Below are positions 35,707 to 49,468 of a DNA stretch of 64,000 nucleotides, one piece after another (positions within the stretch are counted from its first letter, which is position 1; every line of letters begins with the position of its first letter). The stretch comes from Paenibacillus sp. E222 (GTDB taxonomy: Bacteria; Bacillota; Bacilli; Paenibacillales; Paenibacillaceae): assembly GCF_013401555.1 (NCBI RefSeq), contig NZ_CP058552.1, positions 3,782,001 through 3,846,000 of the forward strand, written 5' to 3'. The position numbers and the translations under genes are program-made. Under the pieces are notes generated by a model. It searched no databases and was not told the origin of the DNA. It saw nothing but the letters and a program-made list of their open reading frames with translations.

Positions 35707-36333
35707 TTGATCAATGTAATCTGGCTTCTCATGATTGTAACCGGCTTTGCTTTTGCAGCAGCACAAGGCAAAATTGAAATTGTTACACAGGCGGCTTTTG
35801 ATGGAGCAGCAACCGGAGTAACGGTATGTTTTGGGCTGATCAGTGTGCTCGTGTTCTGGATGGGCATGATGAAAATGGCTGAGGATGCCGGGCTGCTGGG
35901 CCGAATTGCGAAGCTGTTGGGTCCGGTTGTTGCCTTTCTGTTCCCGGATGTTCCGCGGAATCATCCAGCTATGGGCTATATTTTATCCAACATGAGTGCC
36001 AATCTGCTCGGCCTAGGCAATGCGGCAACCCCAATGGGGATCAAAGCCATGCAGCAGCTGCAAGAGCTGAATCCGGATAAACAAACGGCTTCCCCTGCCA
36101 TGTGTACTTTGCTGGCTCTGAATACGGCGAGTATCACTATTATCCCGACAACCCTGATAGCTATTCGTCTTAATTATCATTCCGCGAACGCCACGGAAAT
36201 TGTAGGCACAACGCTAATGGCAACCATTATTGCAACATTTGCAGCCATCGTAGCCGATCGCTGGTACCGAAACAGGGCACTTCACAGGCCGCCGCGTGTA
36301 CATAAAAGTGATAATCCCGGTATGAAAGGATGA
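35707..36333 (+). CDS. spmA: Spore maturation protein A
   Basis: 208-residue nucleoside-recognition (Gate) domain membrane protein that affects spore core dehydration. Segments: VIWLLMIVTGFAFAAAQGKI, GVTVCFGLISVLVFWMGMM, and the conserved MSANLLGLGNAATPMGIKAM and ALNTASITIIPTT. TTG start after GGGGAGGG. Eighteen bases after dacB. Confidence 0.93.
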   Translation: MINVIWLLMIVTGFAFAAAQGKIEIVTQAAFDGAATGVTVCFGLISVLVFWMGMMKMAEDAGLLGRIAKLLGPVVAFLFPDVPRNHPAMGYILSNMSANLLGLGNAATPMGIKAMQQLQELNPDKQTASPAMCTLLALNTASITIIPTTLIAIRLNYHSANATEIVGTTLMATIIATFAAIVADRWYRNRALHRPPRVHKSDNPGMKG

Positions 36334-36339
36334 GCAACG

Positions 36340-36873
36340 TTGTTAACCTTCATCAACTGGATTTCCGTCTGGGCCATTCCGGTTATCATCGCGTTTGTTC
36401 CATTATATGCGTTTACCAAAAAGGTCCCGGTCTACGAGTCTTTTGTTGATGGGGCCAAAGATGGTTTCTCTACGGCAATCAGCATTATTCCCCATCTGGT
36501 AGGCATGATGGTAGCGATCAGTGTATTCCGTGCCTCCGGTGCATTGGATTATGTGATCAGTCTATTCGCACCACTTGTGTCCTGGATGGGGGTTCCGGGA
36601 GAAGTATTGCCACTCGGTATTTTGCGTCCTTTGACCGGGACAGGCTCGCTTGCTTTTACGACAGATCTGATCAAAACGTATGGTCCTGACTCGATGATTG
36701 GCCGCATGGCTTCTACGATTCAAGGCAGTACGGATACAACACTATATGTATTGACAGTTTATTTTGGAGCGGTAGGTATACGTAATGGTCGATATGCGCT
36801 CAAAGTTGGGTTGTTTTCCGATGTGGTTGGTTTCATTGCTGCCTTGGTCATTTGTTTAATTGTATTTGGGTAA
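36340..36873 (+). CDS. spmB: Spore maturation protein B
   Basis: 177-residue partner of SpmA, same Gate fold. Motifs FVDGAKDGFSTAISIIPHLVGMM and RPLTGTGSLAFTTDLIKTYGPDS, IQGSTDTTLYVLTVYFGAVG. TTG start at 36340 after GAAAGGA, 6 bases beyond spmA stop. Confidence 0.93.
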   Translation: MLTFINWISVWAIPVIIAFVPLYAFTKKVPVYESFVDGAKDGFSTAISIIPHLVGMMVAISVFRASGALDYVISLFAPLVSWMGVPGEVLPLGILRPLTGTGSLAFTTDLIKTYGPDSMIGRMASTIQGSTDTTLYVLTVYFGAVGIRNGRYALKVGLFSDVVGFIAALVICLIVFG

Positions 36874-36938
36874 AAAATATGCCCTCTCCTTCCGATATAC
36901 GAATTATGCTAGAATGAAAGCGGAGGAGAGTGAGAACC

Positions 36939-37757
36939 ATGCAAAAGAGTTGGAAAAGAATGCTCCGCTTTGGGATGTCAGGCATGCTTGCCATTGCGTT
37001 GCTTGCAGGACAGACGGGATTGGCTGCGGCTCAAGCCGTTAATACGATTCATTTTACAGGTTACTTCGATAAACAGTTACGTGCTCAGTTGGCCGTTACA
37101 GCGGATTCTTTTCCAGTTGTGAACGTACGTCTGGTCAAGCAGGATGAACCCGATACAGTATATTATGATGTAGGTACATCCATACTGATCTCCAAGGATG
37201 AGGTGCTAACCAACTATCATGTCATTCAGGATTATGCTGAACTGTCTGATGGGGATGAAGGCACACTTACTGTAGCAAGCCCAGGTCATCTGGACAAGCC
37301 GGTTAAAGCGAAAATCGTTAAAACAGATCCGGTGACAGATATGGCATTGCTGAAGCTGGACAAAGAAATCGACGCACAACCGGTGACGTTTGCAAATGCG
37401 AAAGATAATCAAATCGTCTATACCATCGGTTTTCCTAAAAATTCCGCCGGGGAACTTGTGCTGTTGGACGAACAATTCCCTTCAACTTTCAATACAATCG
37501 CCAAAAGCCGAGTATTTAATTCACAGGATTCGGACGTTCCAGGCAAGAAGGGCATTGGCAGTATCGTAAAATCAGTGGCACAAGGCAATTCAGGTGGCCC
37601 TGTTCTGGATCAGAACAATCGGGTTATTGGCATGATGACCTTTGTATACGGAGGACGTACTTATTATATTACTTCCAAAACGTTGCAATCCTTCATTAAA
37701 GAAAGTGAATCCCCTGGAAAAAAACAGGTCGTTGTTGCAGGTAAAGTATCCAGCTAA
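36939..37757 (+). CDS. Secreted trypsin-like serine protease
   Basis: 272 residues with signal peptide (LRFGMSGMLAIALLAGQTGL, cut near AAAQA). Serine-protease triad visible: His in LTNYHVIQ, Asp in VTDMALLKL, Ser in VAQGNSGGPVLD. No PDZ domain, so not HtrA-like in full; a stand-alone chymotrypsin-fold protease. The ATG at 36939 is 10 bases after GGAGGAG; GTG at 36930 is too close. Substrate unknown. The gene lies outside the dacB-spm operon by 65 bases and may be read with it. Confidence 0.85.
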   Translation: MQKSWKRMLRFGMSGMLAIALLAGQTGLAAAQAVNTIHFTGYFDKQLRAQLAVTADSFPVVNVRLVKQDEPDTVYYDVGTSILISKDEVLTNYHVIQDYAELSDGDEGTLTVASPGHLDKPVKAKIVKTDPVTDMALLKLDKEIDAQPVTFANAKDNQIVYTIGFPKNSAGELVLLDEQFPSTFNTIAKSRVFNSQDSDVPGKKGIGSIVKSVAQGNSGGPVLDQNNRVIGMMTFVYGGRTYYITSKTLQSFIKESESPGKKQVVVAGKVSS

Positions 37758-37800
37758 CCTTATTCACATTGCATTGGTTACATACGGTTGAAATTGAACG

Positions 37801-37852
37801 GCTCACCTTAACGCTCCTGTCGCATACAGGCAGTGAGAGGGTGAGCTTTTTT
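37801..37852 (+). terminator. Terminator after the protease gene
   Basis: GCTCACC and GGTGAGC pair with an inner CTGTCGCATACAG stem, followed by six T. Confidence 0.85.
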
Positions 37853-37978
37853 GGACTGAATTTATAGCTAAATGCAGCTTAAAAGGTCTTTACAACCCCT
37901 GCGTTAACAAAATCGATGGATTATCCTTGTGATTTCCGGCCTTGATGGGTATCATTAGTGTGAGGTGACATGACAAAC

Positions 37979-38728
37979 ATGGAAAGATTACAAAAAATTA
38001 TCGCACAGGCAGGCATTGCATCCCGCCGCAAGAGCGAGGAACTGATCCTGTCCGGCAAAGTAGAAGTTAACGGGGAGGTCGTAACCGAACTGGGTACGAA
38101 AGCGAACCCCGAAGAGGATATGATTACGGTTAATGGTAAACCGATCCGCAGTGAAAAGAAAGTGTACATGATGTTGAACAAACCGAAGGGTGTTATCACA
38201 AGTGCTTCAGACCCGGAAGGTCGGAAAATTGTATCCGACTATCTTAAAGGTGTCAAAGAACGTGTGTATCCCGTTGGTCGTCTGGATTATGACACAGAAG
38301 GCTTGCTCATTCTGACCAATGATGGTGAATTTGCTCATTTGCTCACGCATCCGAAGCATCACGTACCGAAGACGTATCTGGCAACGGTTAAAGGGGTTCC
38401 CCATGGTACTGCCCTGGAGAAATTAAAGACAGGCATTATGCTGGATGACGGCATGACCGCTCCTGCAGAGGTTGAATACAAGGATGTCGATACGGCAGGC
38501 AATGAAGCTGTAATCTCCATCACGATTTACGAAGGACGTAACCGTCAGGTTAGACGTATGTTCGAAGCGATTAACCATCCGGTAACACGTCTGAAACGGA
38601 TTTCGTTTGGTGGCATTTTGCTTCAAAACCTGAAACGGGGACTCACACGCAATCTAACCAAAGAAGAAGTCAACAACCTGATTACGCTCGCAAAATCAGA
38701 ACCCGCCAAAAAAATGAAAAAAAGGTAA
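37979..38728 (+). CDS. rluB: 23S rRNA pseudouridine synthase RluB
   Basis: Isomerises uridine 2605-type position in 23S rRNA. 249 residues: an N-terminal S4 RNA-binding domain (MERLQKIIAQAGIASRRKSE), then the RsuA catalytic domain with GRLDYDTEGLLILTNDG (catalytic Asp), and IYEGRNRQVRRMF. The ATG at 37979 is 10 bases after GAGGTGA; the ATG at 37970 is almost inside it. rluB before resA is conserved. Confidence 0.92.
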   Translation: MERLQKIIAQAGIASRRKSEELILSGKVEVNGEVVTELGTKANPEEDMITVNGKPIRSEKKVYMMLNKPKGVITSASDPEGRKIVSDYLKGVKERVYPVGRLDYDTEGLLILTNDGEFAHLLTHPKHHVPKTYLATVKGVPHGTALEKLKTGIMLDDGMTAPAEVEYKDVDTAGNEAVISITIYEGRNRQVRRMFEAINHPVTRLKRISFGGILLQNLKRGLTRNLTKEEVNNLITLAKSEPAKKMKKR

Positions 38729-38981
38729 TGTGAGGACACATAATTTTCATAAAAGCGCCGCAGTTTTGTGACGGAATTCGCTATAATTGTTCATAGGATG
38801 TTCACAGTTGTCCAAGACCGTTATATGCGAATGCTAGTCACTCAAGCTTTTTGCATAAATCCCCGGAGCGACTTTCAATCCGCATGAGTTAGATCGAAAT
38901 GGTTTTAATCGTCTAATTCTTGTACCCGGGAGCGTTTAGAATCAAATTATGCAAAATGCTGAATTAAAAGGGGAGCAGCAC

Positions 38982-39509
38982 ATGGGGAAATCAAGAAGAG
39001 CGGTGCAAATCGTCATTTTGTTATTGATCCTGGTGTTGGGCGGATATGCGATTACTACATCGGTATCCGGCTCGAATGGCAAGCCAAAAGAAGGGGACAA
39101 GGCTCCTTCTTTTGAACTGCTGGGCCTGGATGGACAAGTTCATACGTCTGAGGAATACAAAGGCAAAGCCATGGTAATCAACTTCTGGGGAACTTGGTGT
39201 GAGCCTTGTGTCAAAGAGATGCCTGCGCTACAAGCTCAAGCGGACAAATGGAAGGACCAGGGTGTGCAATTTGTTGGTATCAATGTTGGGGAAGACCAGA
39301 TGACCGTGGAAAATTTTGTTCGACAGGTGGGCGTTACGTTTCCGATTATGCTCGACCGTGACAAAAACTCGATCCGGGATTTCGGTATATCTCCGATGCC
39401 AACGACATTTTTTGTCTCCGACACGGGTAAAATCTCCACCATTCATATCGGTCAACTTGATTTGGACACACTTGACGCTCAAATTTCACAATTGGCGAAA
39501 CAGCCCTGA
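38982..39509 (+). CDS. resA: Thiol-disulfide oxidoreductase ResA
   Basis: Membrane-anchored reductant of apocytochrome c haem-binding cysteines, extracytoplasmic. 175 residues: N-terminal anchor (VQIVILLLILVLGGYAI) and a thioredoxin-like domain with active-site WCEPC and cis-Pro (ISPMPTTFF). The ATG at 38982 follows AAAAGGGGAG. First gene of resABCDE. Confidence 0.95.
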   Translation: MGKSRRAVQIVILLLILVLGGYAITTSVSGSNGKPKEGDKAPSFELLGLDGQVHTSEEYKGKAMVINFWGTWCEPCVKEMPALQAQADKWKDQGVQFVGINVGEDQMTVENFVRQVGVTFPIMLDRDKNSIRDFGISPMPTTFFVSDTGKISTIHIGQLDLDTLDAQISQLAKQP

Positions 39510-39523
39510 CAGGAGGTCTAGTC

Positions 39524-41197
39524 GTGTTCCAAAATACGAAATGTGAGTGCGGACACCAAAATCCGGTGGGCACTGTACTGTGTGAAGCATGCGGCAAGCC
39601 GCTGCTGGAGGCCGAGGTCAAATCGGATGAAGTATTGGAAATGCGTTATGATGGCATGGCCCGTCGTTCGCAGCGTACGAATCCCAAAATCATTGACCGC
39701 ATATGGAACTTTTTTTCATCGGTCAAAATTGCTGTTTACATGATTGTGTTTACGCTTGTAGGTTCCATGCTGGGCACGATCTATCCACAAGAAAGTACAT
39801 TTCTGAATATTGATCCATCCGTATATTATAAGGACACATACGGTCAATTGGGTCATATCTATTATCTGCTGGGTCTATCCCATACATATGAATCCTGGTG
39901 GTTTATTTTGCTACTGGTGCTGATCGGTGCCTCACTGGTCATATGCAGTCTTGACCGGGTACTTCCACTGTACAAAGCGCTGAATAAACAGAAAATACGC
40001 AAACACATGCAGTTTCTTACACGCCAGCGACTGGTGTACCAAGGCTCCATAGATGAGGCATCAGAAGACTGGATTAAGAAAGCGGTTACGCCGCTTAAAA
40101 AGAAAGGTTACCGTGTGCATACCGAGGGTAGTGCATTGCTGGCTGAGAAGCAGCGATTCAGTCGCTGGGGACCTTATGTTATCCATATCGGCTTGATTAT
40201 CTTTCTGCTCGCAGTACTTGCCCGAGGACTTCCCGGGCTCAATCTGGATGAGCATGTTGCTTTTCCCGAAGGTGAGATCAAGAAAATACCGAATACCTCC
40301 ATGTATTTGAAAAATGAACAGTTTAATGTTGAGTTTTACAGTGAAGATGAGGTTCCAGAACAGTTCCGTAATTTGAACAAAACCGTTCCAAAACTGTTTG
40401 AAACCAAAGTGGTGTTGTACGAATGTACGGCAGATTGTTCTGATCCTTCGAAAAAACCTCAATTGACCGAGGTGGACCGACATGATGTTCGAGTGAATCA
40501 TCCACTGAATTACAAGGGATTGAAAGCATATCAGTTTGATTATGATCTGACACCAACGATTCGTTCGGTAACGCCTGATTTGGTCAATGCTCAGACAGGT
40601 GAGAAATACGGAGCAATCCAAATTGCTATGGTAGATACACAGCGAACGTTCGAAGCTGGACCTTATAACCTGACTGTAAAAGAAAAATATATGGATTTTG
40701 GGCTGGATGAAAATGGAGAACCTAAGTCAAAGTCTCCTTCACCGAATGCGCCCGCCTTTCTATTTAATATCAAGGGACCCAATTTACCTAAAGAGGGAAT
40801 GCAGTACTTGTATTTTGCGAAGCAGATCGATAAACAGCGTTTTCAACAGGATGCAATTAACGAACAGCTGAATGGAGGAGCCATTCCTTTGCAGCTGGAG
40901 GTTGACAGCATGGATAAGGTGGACATTATTCAATCCGTGAGTTACCTCAATATCCGTATTGATAAGGCCATGCCTTTTGTATGGGTTGGGGCAGGAATCG
41001 TTATGTTGGGTCTGGTTATGGGCTTTTACTGGCACCACCGACGTATTTGGATTCGGATTGATAATGGACAACTCACCCTAGGCGGCCATACGAACAAAAA
41101 CTGGTTTGGATTTAGGCGTGAGGTTGCAGCTGTGTTAAAACATATGAATGTGGAAGTGGATGAGAAGTCGTTGGATAACGGGGGGAACCAAACATGA
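39524..41197 (+). CDS. resB: Cytochrome c biogenesis protein ResB with zinc-ribbon N-terminus
   Basis: Half of the system II cytochrome c synthetase with ResC: delivers haem across the membrane. 557 residues. Unusual short N-terminal zinc-ribbon-like segment with C7, C9, C20 and C23, then the ResB core with membrane segments IAVYMIVFTLVGSMLGTIYP, WWFILLLVLIGASLVICSLD, YVIHIGLIIFLLAVLARGLP and near the C-terminus FVWVGAGIVMLGLVMGFYWHH, with a large extracytoplasmic loop. GTG start after AGGAGG. Stop overlaps resC by 4 bases. Confidence 0.93.
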   Translation: MFQNTKCECGHQNPVGTVLCEACGKPLLEAEVKSDEVLEMRYDGMARRSQRTNPKIIDRIWNFFSSVKIAVYMIVFTLVGSMLGTIYPQESTFLNIDPSVYYKDTYGQLGHIYYLLGLSHTYESWWFILLLVLIGASLVICSLDRVLPLYKALNKQKIRKHMQFLTRQRLVYQGSIDEASEDWIKKAVTPLKKKGYRVHTEGSALLAEKQRFSRWGPYVIHIGLIIFLLAVLARGLPGLNLDEHVAFPEGEIKKIPNTSMYLKNEQFNVEFYSEDEVPEQFRNLNKTVPKLFETKVVLYECTADCSDPSKKPQLTEVDRHDVRVNHPLNYKGLKAYQFDYDLTPTIRSVTPDLVNAQTGEKYGAIQIAMVDTQRTFEAGPYNLTVKEKYMDFGLDENGEPKSKSPSPNAPAFLFNIKGPNLPKEGMQYLYFAKQIDKQRFQQDAINEQLNGGAIPLQLEVDSMDKVDIIQSVSYLNIRIDKAMPFVWVGAGIVMLGLVMGFYWHHRRIWIRIDNGQLTLGGHTNKNWFGFRREVAAVLKHMNVEVDEKSLDNGGNQT

Positions 41198-42456
41198 GTT
41201 TATTGGATTTCAGCAGCGACGCATTTATCGTATCTTTTTTTCTATATTGTGCCGCATTTATGTTATATGGCGTTGCCGTCATGGGCAAAAAATGGAGTAA
41301 TCGTGACCCGCAAGCTCATGTAGAACGATGGGGAAAACGAGCCTTTATTGCATCAACGGTTGCACTAGCTGCACATCTTATCTTCTTTGGTACACGCTGG
41401 GCTGGAGCAGGCCATATACCCGTAAGTAATATGTATGAGTTTATGAGTTTTTTATCCATGATGATTATGGTCGCATTTATTGTAGTTTACGCCATATATC
41501 GTAAGTCGTTGCTAGGACTGTTTGCATTGCCACTAACCATCATTATTATGGCATATGCAGCCGTATTTCCTCAGGAAGTACAGCCGCTGATCCCTGCTTT
41601 GCAATCGATATGGCTCAAGATCCATGTGACGTTGGCTGCACTTGGCGAGGCATTCTTCGCCGTAGGCTTTGCGGCAGGATTCATGTACTTGTTACGCACG
41701 GTCGACTTCAGTGGCAAGGATAAGTCATCCAGACGCCAGCGAGGATGGGTTGAGTTTACATTAATCACTATCGTCGTTGTGGTTGGGTTTATCGGTTCGG
41801 TATTTGCTTTCCGTGCTTCCGGATATGAGGCGGTTTTTGTTCAGGAAACCACGAGCATTGACACAGAGGTACAGGAAAATAGTACAATAGAGAAAGTGAT
41901 TTATCGTATGCCTCCTATTTTTGCACCTTATAATAGCGAAGTGGAGAGCATAAAACCGTTTCTTGGCATGAAGGAACCTTTACTTGAAACACCTTCCTGG
42001 ATGAACGGAGTTAATGCTGGGCGCAAACTGAATACGGTGGTCTGGTCTTTGATTGTAGGGCTGATCTTATATGGACTTATTCGTTTAATTGTAAGAAGAC
42101 CGCTTGGACAAGCTCTGCAGCCGATGCTGGACGGCATTGATGCCGACGATCTCGACGAGATTAGTTATCGCGCAATTGCTATCGGATTCCCGATATTTAC
42201 ATTGGGAGCGTTAATTTTTGCTATGATTTGGGCTCAGATTGCCTGGAGCCGCTTCTGGGGATGGGACCCCAAAGAGGTGTGGGCACTGATAACATGGTTA
42301 TATTATAGTGTGTACCTGCATTTGCGTTTGTCCAGAGGCTGGCAGGGCCGCAAGTCTGCCTGGCTTGCAGTACTTGGATTTTTGGTCGTTATGTTTACGC
42401 TCGTTGGTGTGAACTTGATTATCGCCGGGTTGCATTCTTACGCAGGGGCAGACTAG
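41194..42456 (+). CDS. resC: Cytochrome c biogenesis protein ResC (CcsB/CcsA family)
   Basis: Haem-handling membrane protein of system II, 420 residues. The tryptophan-rich haem-binding motif is WGWDPKEVWALITWLYY; conserved histidines flank it. About eight membrane segments. Overlaps resB by 4 bases (ATGA), so the pair is translationally coupled. Confidence 0.94.
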   Translation: MSLLDFSSDAFIVSFFLYCAAFMLYGVAVMGKKWSNRDPQAHVERWGKRAFIASTVALAAHLIFFGTRWAGAGHIPVSNMYEFMSFLSMMIMVAFIVVYAIYRKSLLGLFALPLTIIIMAYAAVFPQEVQPLIPALQSIWLKIHVTLAALGEAFFAVGFAAGFMYLLRTVDFSGKDKSSRRQRGWVEFTLITIVVVVGFIGSVFAFRASGYEAVFVQETTSIDTEVQENSTIEKVIYRMPPIFAPYNSEVESIKPFLGMKEPLLETPSWMNGVNAGRKLNTVVWSLIVGLILYGLIRLIVRRPLGQALQPMLDGIDADDLDEISYRAIAIGFPIFTLGALIFAMIWAQIAWSRFWGWDPKEVWALITWLYYSVYLHLRLSRGWQGRKSAWLAVLGFLVVMFTLVGVNLIIAGLHSYAGAD

Positions 42457-42599
42457 GATAGGTAGTTTCGTGAAGTTCCCGAGAGAAATCCATGAAACAC
42501 ATACGTAAGCCCCTACGTCCAATGGGGCATTCAAATATTGTTCGCCAGATCGAACATAATAGAAGTGATGAGGAGTTATTGCAAAGGGGCTGGAGTGGA

Positions 42600-43316
42600 A
42601 TGGCTGAACATGAGAACCGTATACTAGTCGTGGATGATGAGGAAAGAATCCGACGGCTTTTGAAAATGTATCTCGAAAAAGAAGGTTATGAAATCGATGA
42701 AGCAGAGGATGGGGAAACTGCGCTGCGAAAAGCAACTGCTGGTGACTATGGTCTGATTTTGCTTGATGTGATGTTGCCGGGCATGGACGGCGTTGAAGTA
42801 TGTACCCGTTTGCGTCAGGTGAAATCAACTCCGGTTTTGATGCTTACTGCAAAAGGTGAAGAAATCAACCGCGTTCAGGGCTTTGAAGTTGGAGCAGATG
42901 ATTATGTCGTTAAACCGTTCAGTCCACGTGAAGTGATTTACCGGGTGAAGGCAATTCTGCGTCGTTCTTCTGCGACAGCATATCTGTCCAAGGAGAGTAA
43001 TTCAAGCAACAATATCGTATTTCCTCATTTGGTCATCGAACATGATGCTCACCGCGTAACTGCGGGTGGGGAGGAGATCAGTCTAACACCGAAAGAATAT
43101 GAACTGTTGCATTATCTTGCGACATCTCCAGATAAAGTTTTCTCCAGAGAAGAGCTGCTGAAGGATGTATGGAATTATGAATTCTTTGGTGATCTTCGTA
43201 CTGTGGATACACATGTGAAGCGTCTTCGCGAGAAGTTAAACAAGGTTTCGCCAGAATCAGCGGCGATGATTACGACGGTGTGGGGTGTGGGTTATAAACT
43301 GGAAGTACCGAAGTAG
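42600..43316 (+). CDS. resD: Response regulator ResD
   Basis: OmpR/PhoB family regulator of anaerobic and respiratory genes. 238 residues: receiver domain (ILVVDDEERIRRLL, phosphorylated Asp in ILLDVMLPGMDG, Lys in DYVVKPFSPRE) and a winged-helix DNA-binding domain (LTPKEYELLHYLATSPDKVF, TVDTHVKRLREKL). The ATG at 42600 is chosen because the frame before it (from 42492) has no similarity. Overlaps the start of resE. Confidence 0.95.
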   Translation: MAEHENRILVVDDEERIRRLLKMYLEKEGYEIDEAEDGETALRKATAGDYGLILLDVMLPGMDGVEVCTRLRQVKSTPVLMLTAKGEEINRVQGFEVGADDYVVKPFSPREVIYRVKAILRRSSATAYLSKESNSSNNIVFPHLVIEHDAHRVTAGGEEISLTPKEYELLHYLATSPDKVFSREELLKDVWNYEFFGDLRTVDTHVKRLREKLNKVSPESAAMITTVWGVGYKLEVPK

Positions 43317-44769
43317 TTTTAGTTTCTGGAGATCGCTGGTCGGGAAGTTATGGATTACGATTATTTGCCTTGTGGGCTGTGTACTCATAGCATTGGGTCT
43401 TTTTTTGCTGCCGTATATTGATACGAATTTTGCGGAGTCTGAGTCGAGAGATATCAAACGTTTGTTCACGTATGTTTGTATTATCGGATTCAGCTTAACG
43501 ACCTTTTTTGCGCTGTTTCTTTTCACGAAAATTACGCAGCCGATGCAGCAGTTAATTCAGGCAGCCAATGCGATTCGGAAAGGTAACTACGGTACGCGTC
43601 TCTCCCTTGTAACAAGCGATGAGATTGGAGAATTAGGTAATACATTTAACCATATGGCTGCACAGCTGGAAGATAACATTCGCAACCTTAACCATGAGAA
43701 AGAACATCTGGCAAGCGTGCTCCGAAGCATGACCGATGCCGTAGTGACATTCGACGGTGAGGGAAAAGTTATTTTGACAAACCCTCCTGGTGAGAAAATC
43801 ATGCAGGCTTGGTGTGATTTGGATTGGGCACAGATGGATGAGGGACAGGGTTTGGATAATTCTGTGAATTCTTCACGAGAGGTACCGGAACCACTTGTTC
43901 CTTTGTTCAAAATGGTGATGGAGCAAGGTGTCGATCAGAACTCTAACGTGCATGTGCAGCAGGGCGTCTGGTCTGTTCAGATGGCACCTTTGTATGCGGA
44001 TAGTGTCGTACGAGGCGCGGTAGCTGTGCTTCGTGACGTAACGGAGGAAGTGCGACTGGAGAAGATGCGTCGTGATTTTGTCGCCAACGTATCCCACGAA
44101 ATACGTACTCCGCTATCCATGATGCAAGGGTACAGTGAAGCTCTTTTGGATGGGATGGCGGCTTCTCCGGAAGAAAGTGAAGAATTAATTCAAGTGATTC
44201 ATGATGAGTCTTTGCGTATGGGCAGGTTGGTTAAAGATCTGCTTGATCTTGCGCGAATGGAAGCGGGTCATACGGATATGGCCGTGAAGGAAGTGGATCT
44301 GATTGAACTATTGGAGCGTGTCTATAGAAAGTTCTCTGTACGTTCCAAAGAACAGGATATCCATCTTCGGTTTGAGTGCAAACAGACTTCGATTGAACTT
44401 CACCAGGCTGACGAGGACCGGCTTGAACAGGTATTTACAAATTTGCTGGATAATGCGTTTCGGCATACTCCCTCAGGCAAAAATGTTGTCATATCTGCAG
44501 AGCTGTTATCCGATATCCGGACACCTCTAGCTAAAGTGACTGTAAAAGACGAGGGCGTAGGCATTCCGTCTTCTGATCTGCCATTCATCTTTGAACGATT
44601 CTACAAAGCAGATAAGGCTCGTGTTCGGGGTGAAAGTGTCGGTACAGGGCTGGGGCTCGCAATTGTAAAAAATATTGTAGATGCACATCACGGTACCATT
44701 ATCGTTAATAGTGTACTTGGCGAAGGTACAGAGTTTATTTTACAATTTCCTGTGGATTCTTCGAAATAG
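43285..44769 (+). CDS. resE: Sensor histidine kinase ResE, short extracytoplasmic loop
   Basis: 494-residue kinase partner of ResD. Two membrane helices (LWITIICLVGCVLIALGLFL, YVCIIGFSLTTFFALFLF) separated by only about 20 residues, then HAMP (TKITQPMQQLIQAANAIRKG), a PAS-like region (LASVLRSMTDAVVTFDGEG), the phospho-acceptor box FVANVSHEIRTPLSMM and the ATPase domain (DNAFRHT, KDEGVGIP, GTGLGLAIVKNI). The only start in frame before the first helix is GTG at 43285, inside resD. B. subtilis ResE is longer because of a large extracytoplasmic domain, which is missing here. Confidence 0.92.
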   Translation: MWVINWKYRSSFSFWRSLVGKLWITIICLVGCVLIALGLFLLPYIDTNFAESESRDIKRLFTYVCIIGFSLTTFFALFLFTKITQPMQQLIQAANAIRKGNYGTRLSLVTSDEIGELGNTFNHMAAQLEDNIRNLNHEKEHLASVLRSMTDAVVTFDGEGKVILTNPPGEKIMQAWCDLDWAQMDEGQGLDNSVNSSREVPEPLVPLFKMVMEQGVDQNSNVHVQQGVWSVQMAPLYADSVVRGAVAVLRDVTEEVRLEKMRRDFVANVSHEIRTPLSMMQGYSEALLDGMAASPEESEELIQVIHDESLRMGRLVKDLLDLARMEAGHTDMAVKEVDLIELLERVYRKFSVRSKEQDIHLRFECKQTSIELHQADEDRLEQVFTNLLDNAFRHTPSGKNVVISAELLSDIRTPLAKVTVKDEGVGIPSSDLPFIFERFYKADKARVRGESVGTGLGLAIVKNIVDAHHGTIIVNSVLGEGTEFILQFPVDSSK

Positions 44770-44793
44770 CCCGAATTCATACAAAAAGTGCGA

Positions 44794-44823
44794 AAGCACC
44801 CTCATGCTGAGGGTGCTTTTTTT
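44794..44823 (+). terminator. Terminator after resE
   Basis: AAGCACCCT and AGGGTGCTT pair across CATGCTG-type loop, followed by seven T. Confidence 0.9.
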
Positions 44824-44843
44824 GTTGAACAGTACCGTTTAAT

Positions 44844-44863
44844 CTTGTTCAACGTGGAACAAG
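44844..44863. repeat. Inverted repeat upstream of the collagen-like gene
   Basis: CTTGTTC and GAACAAG face each other with a 6-base spacer, about 100 bases before the gene. A further TTGTTGAAC lies 20 bases to the left. Could be an operator or RNA hairpin. Confidence 0.45.
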
Positions 44864-44965
44864 TATGTTCACTTTTTTTGCATCAAAAAGGTGTCCAAGA
44901 TAATTTTACCTCTTATGAAACATAAGCTTGAAAAGCGAAGAAGTTAGAGGAGGAGTGGATTAGGC

Positions 44966-49363
<4,398 letters not shown>

Positions 49364-49408
49364 TGCATGAATTACGATCTTAAAAAAGAAGTTTGAGTTT
49401 ATAGAAAA

Positions 49409-49440
49409 GAGGCGACCCAATAAGGGTTCGCCTCTTTTTT
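49409..49440. terminator. Bidirectional terminator between the collagen-like gene and serA
   Basis: GAGGCGACC and GGTTCGCCTC pair across a short loop, with T-runs on both strands. Confidence 0.85.
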
Positions 49441-49468
49441 ATCTTATGAGTGAATAGTCCGACAATAA

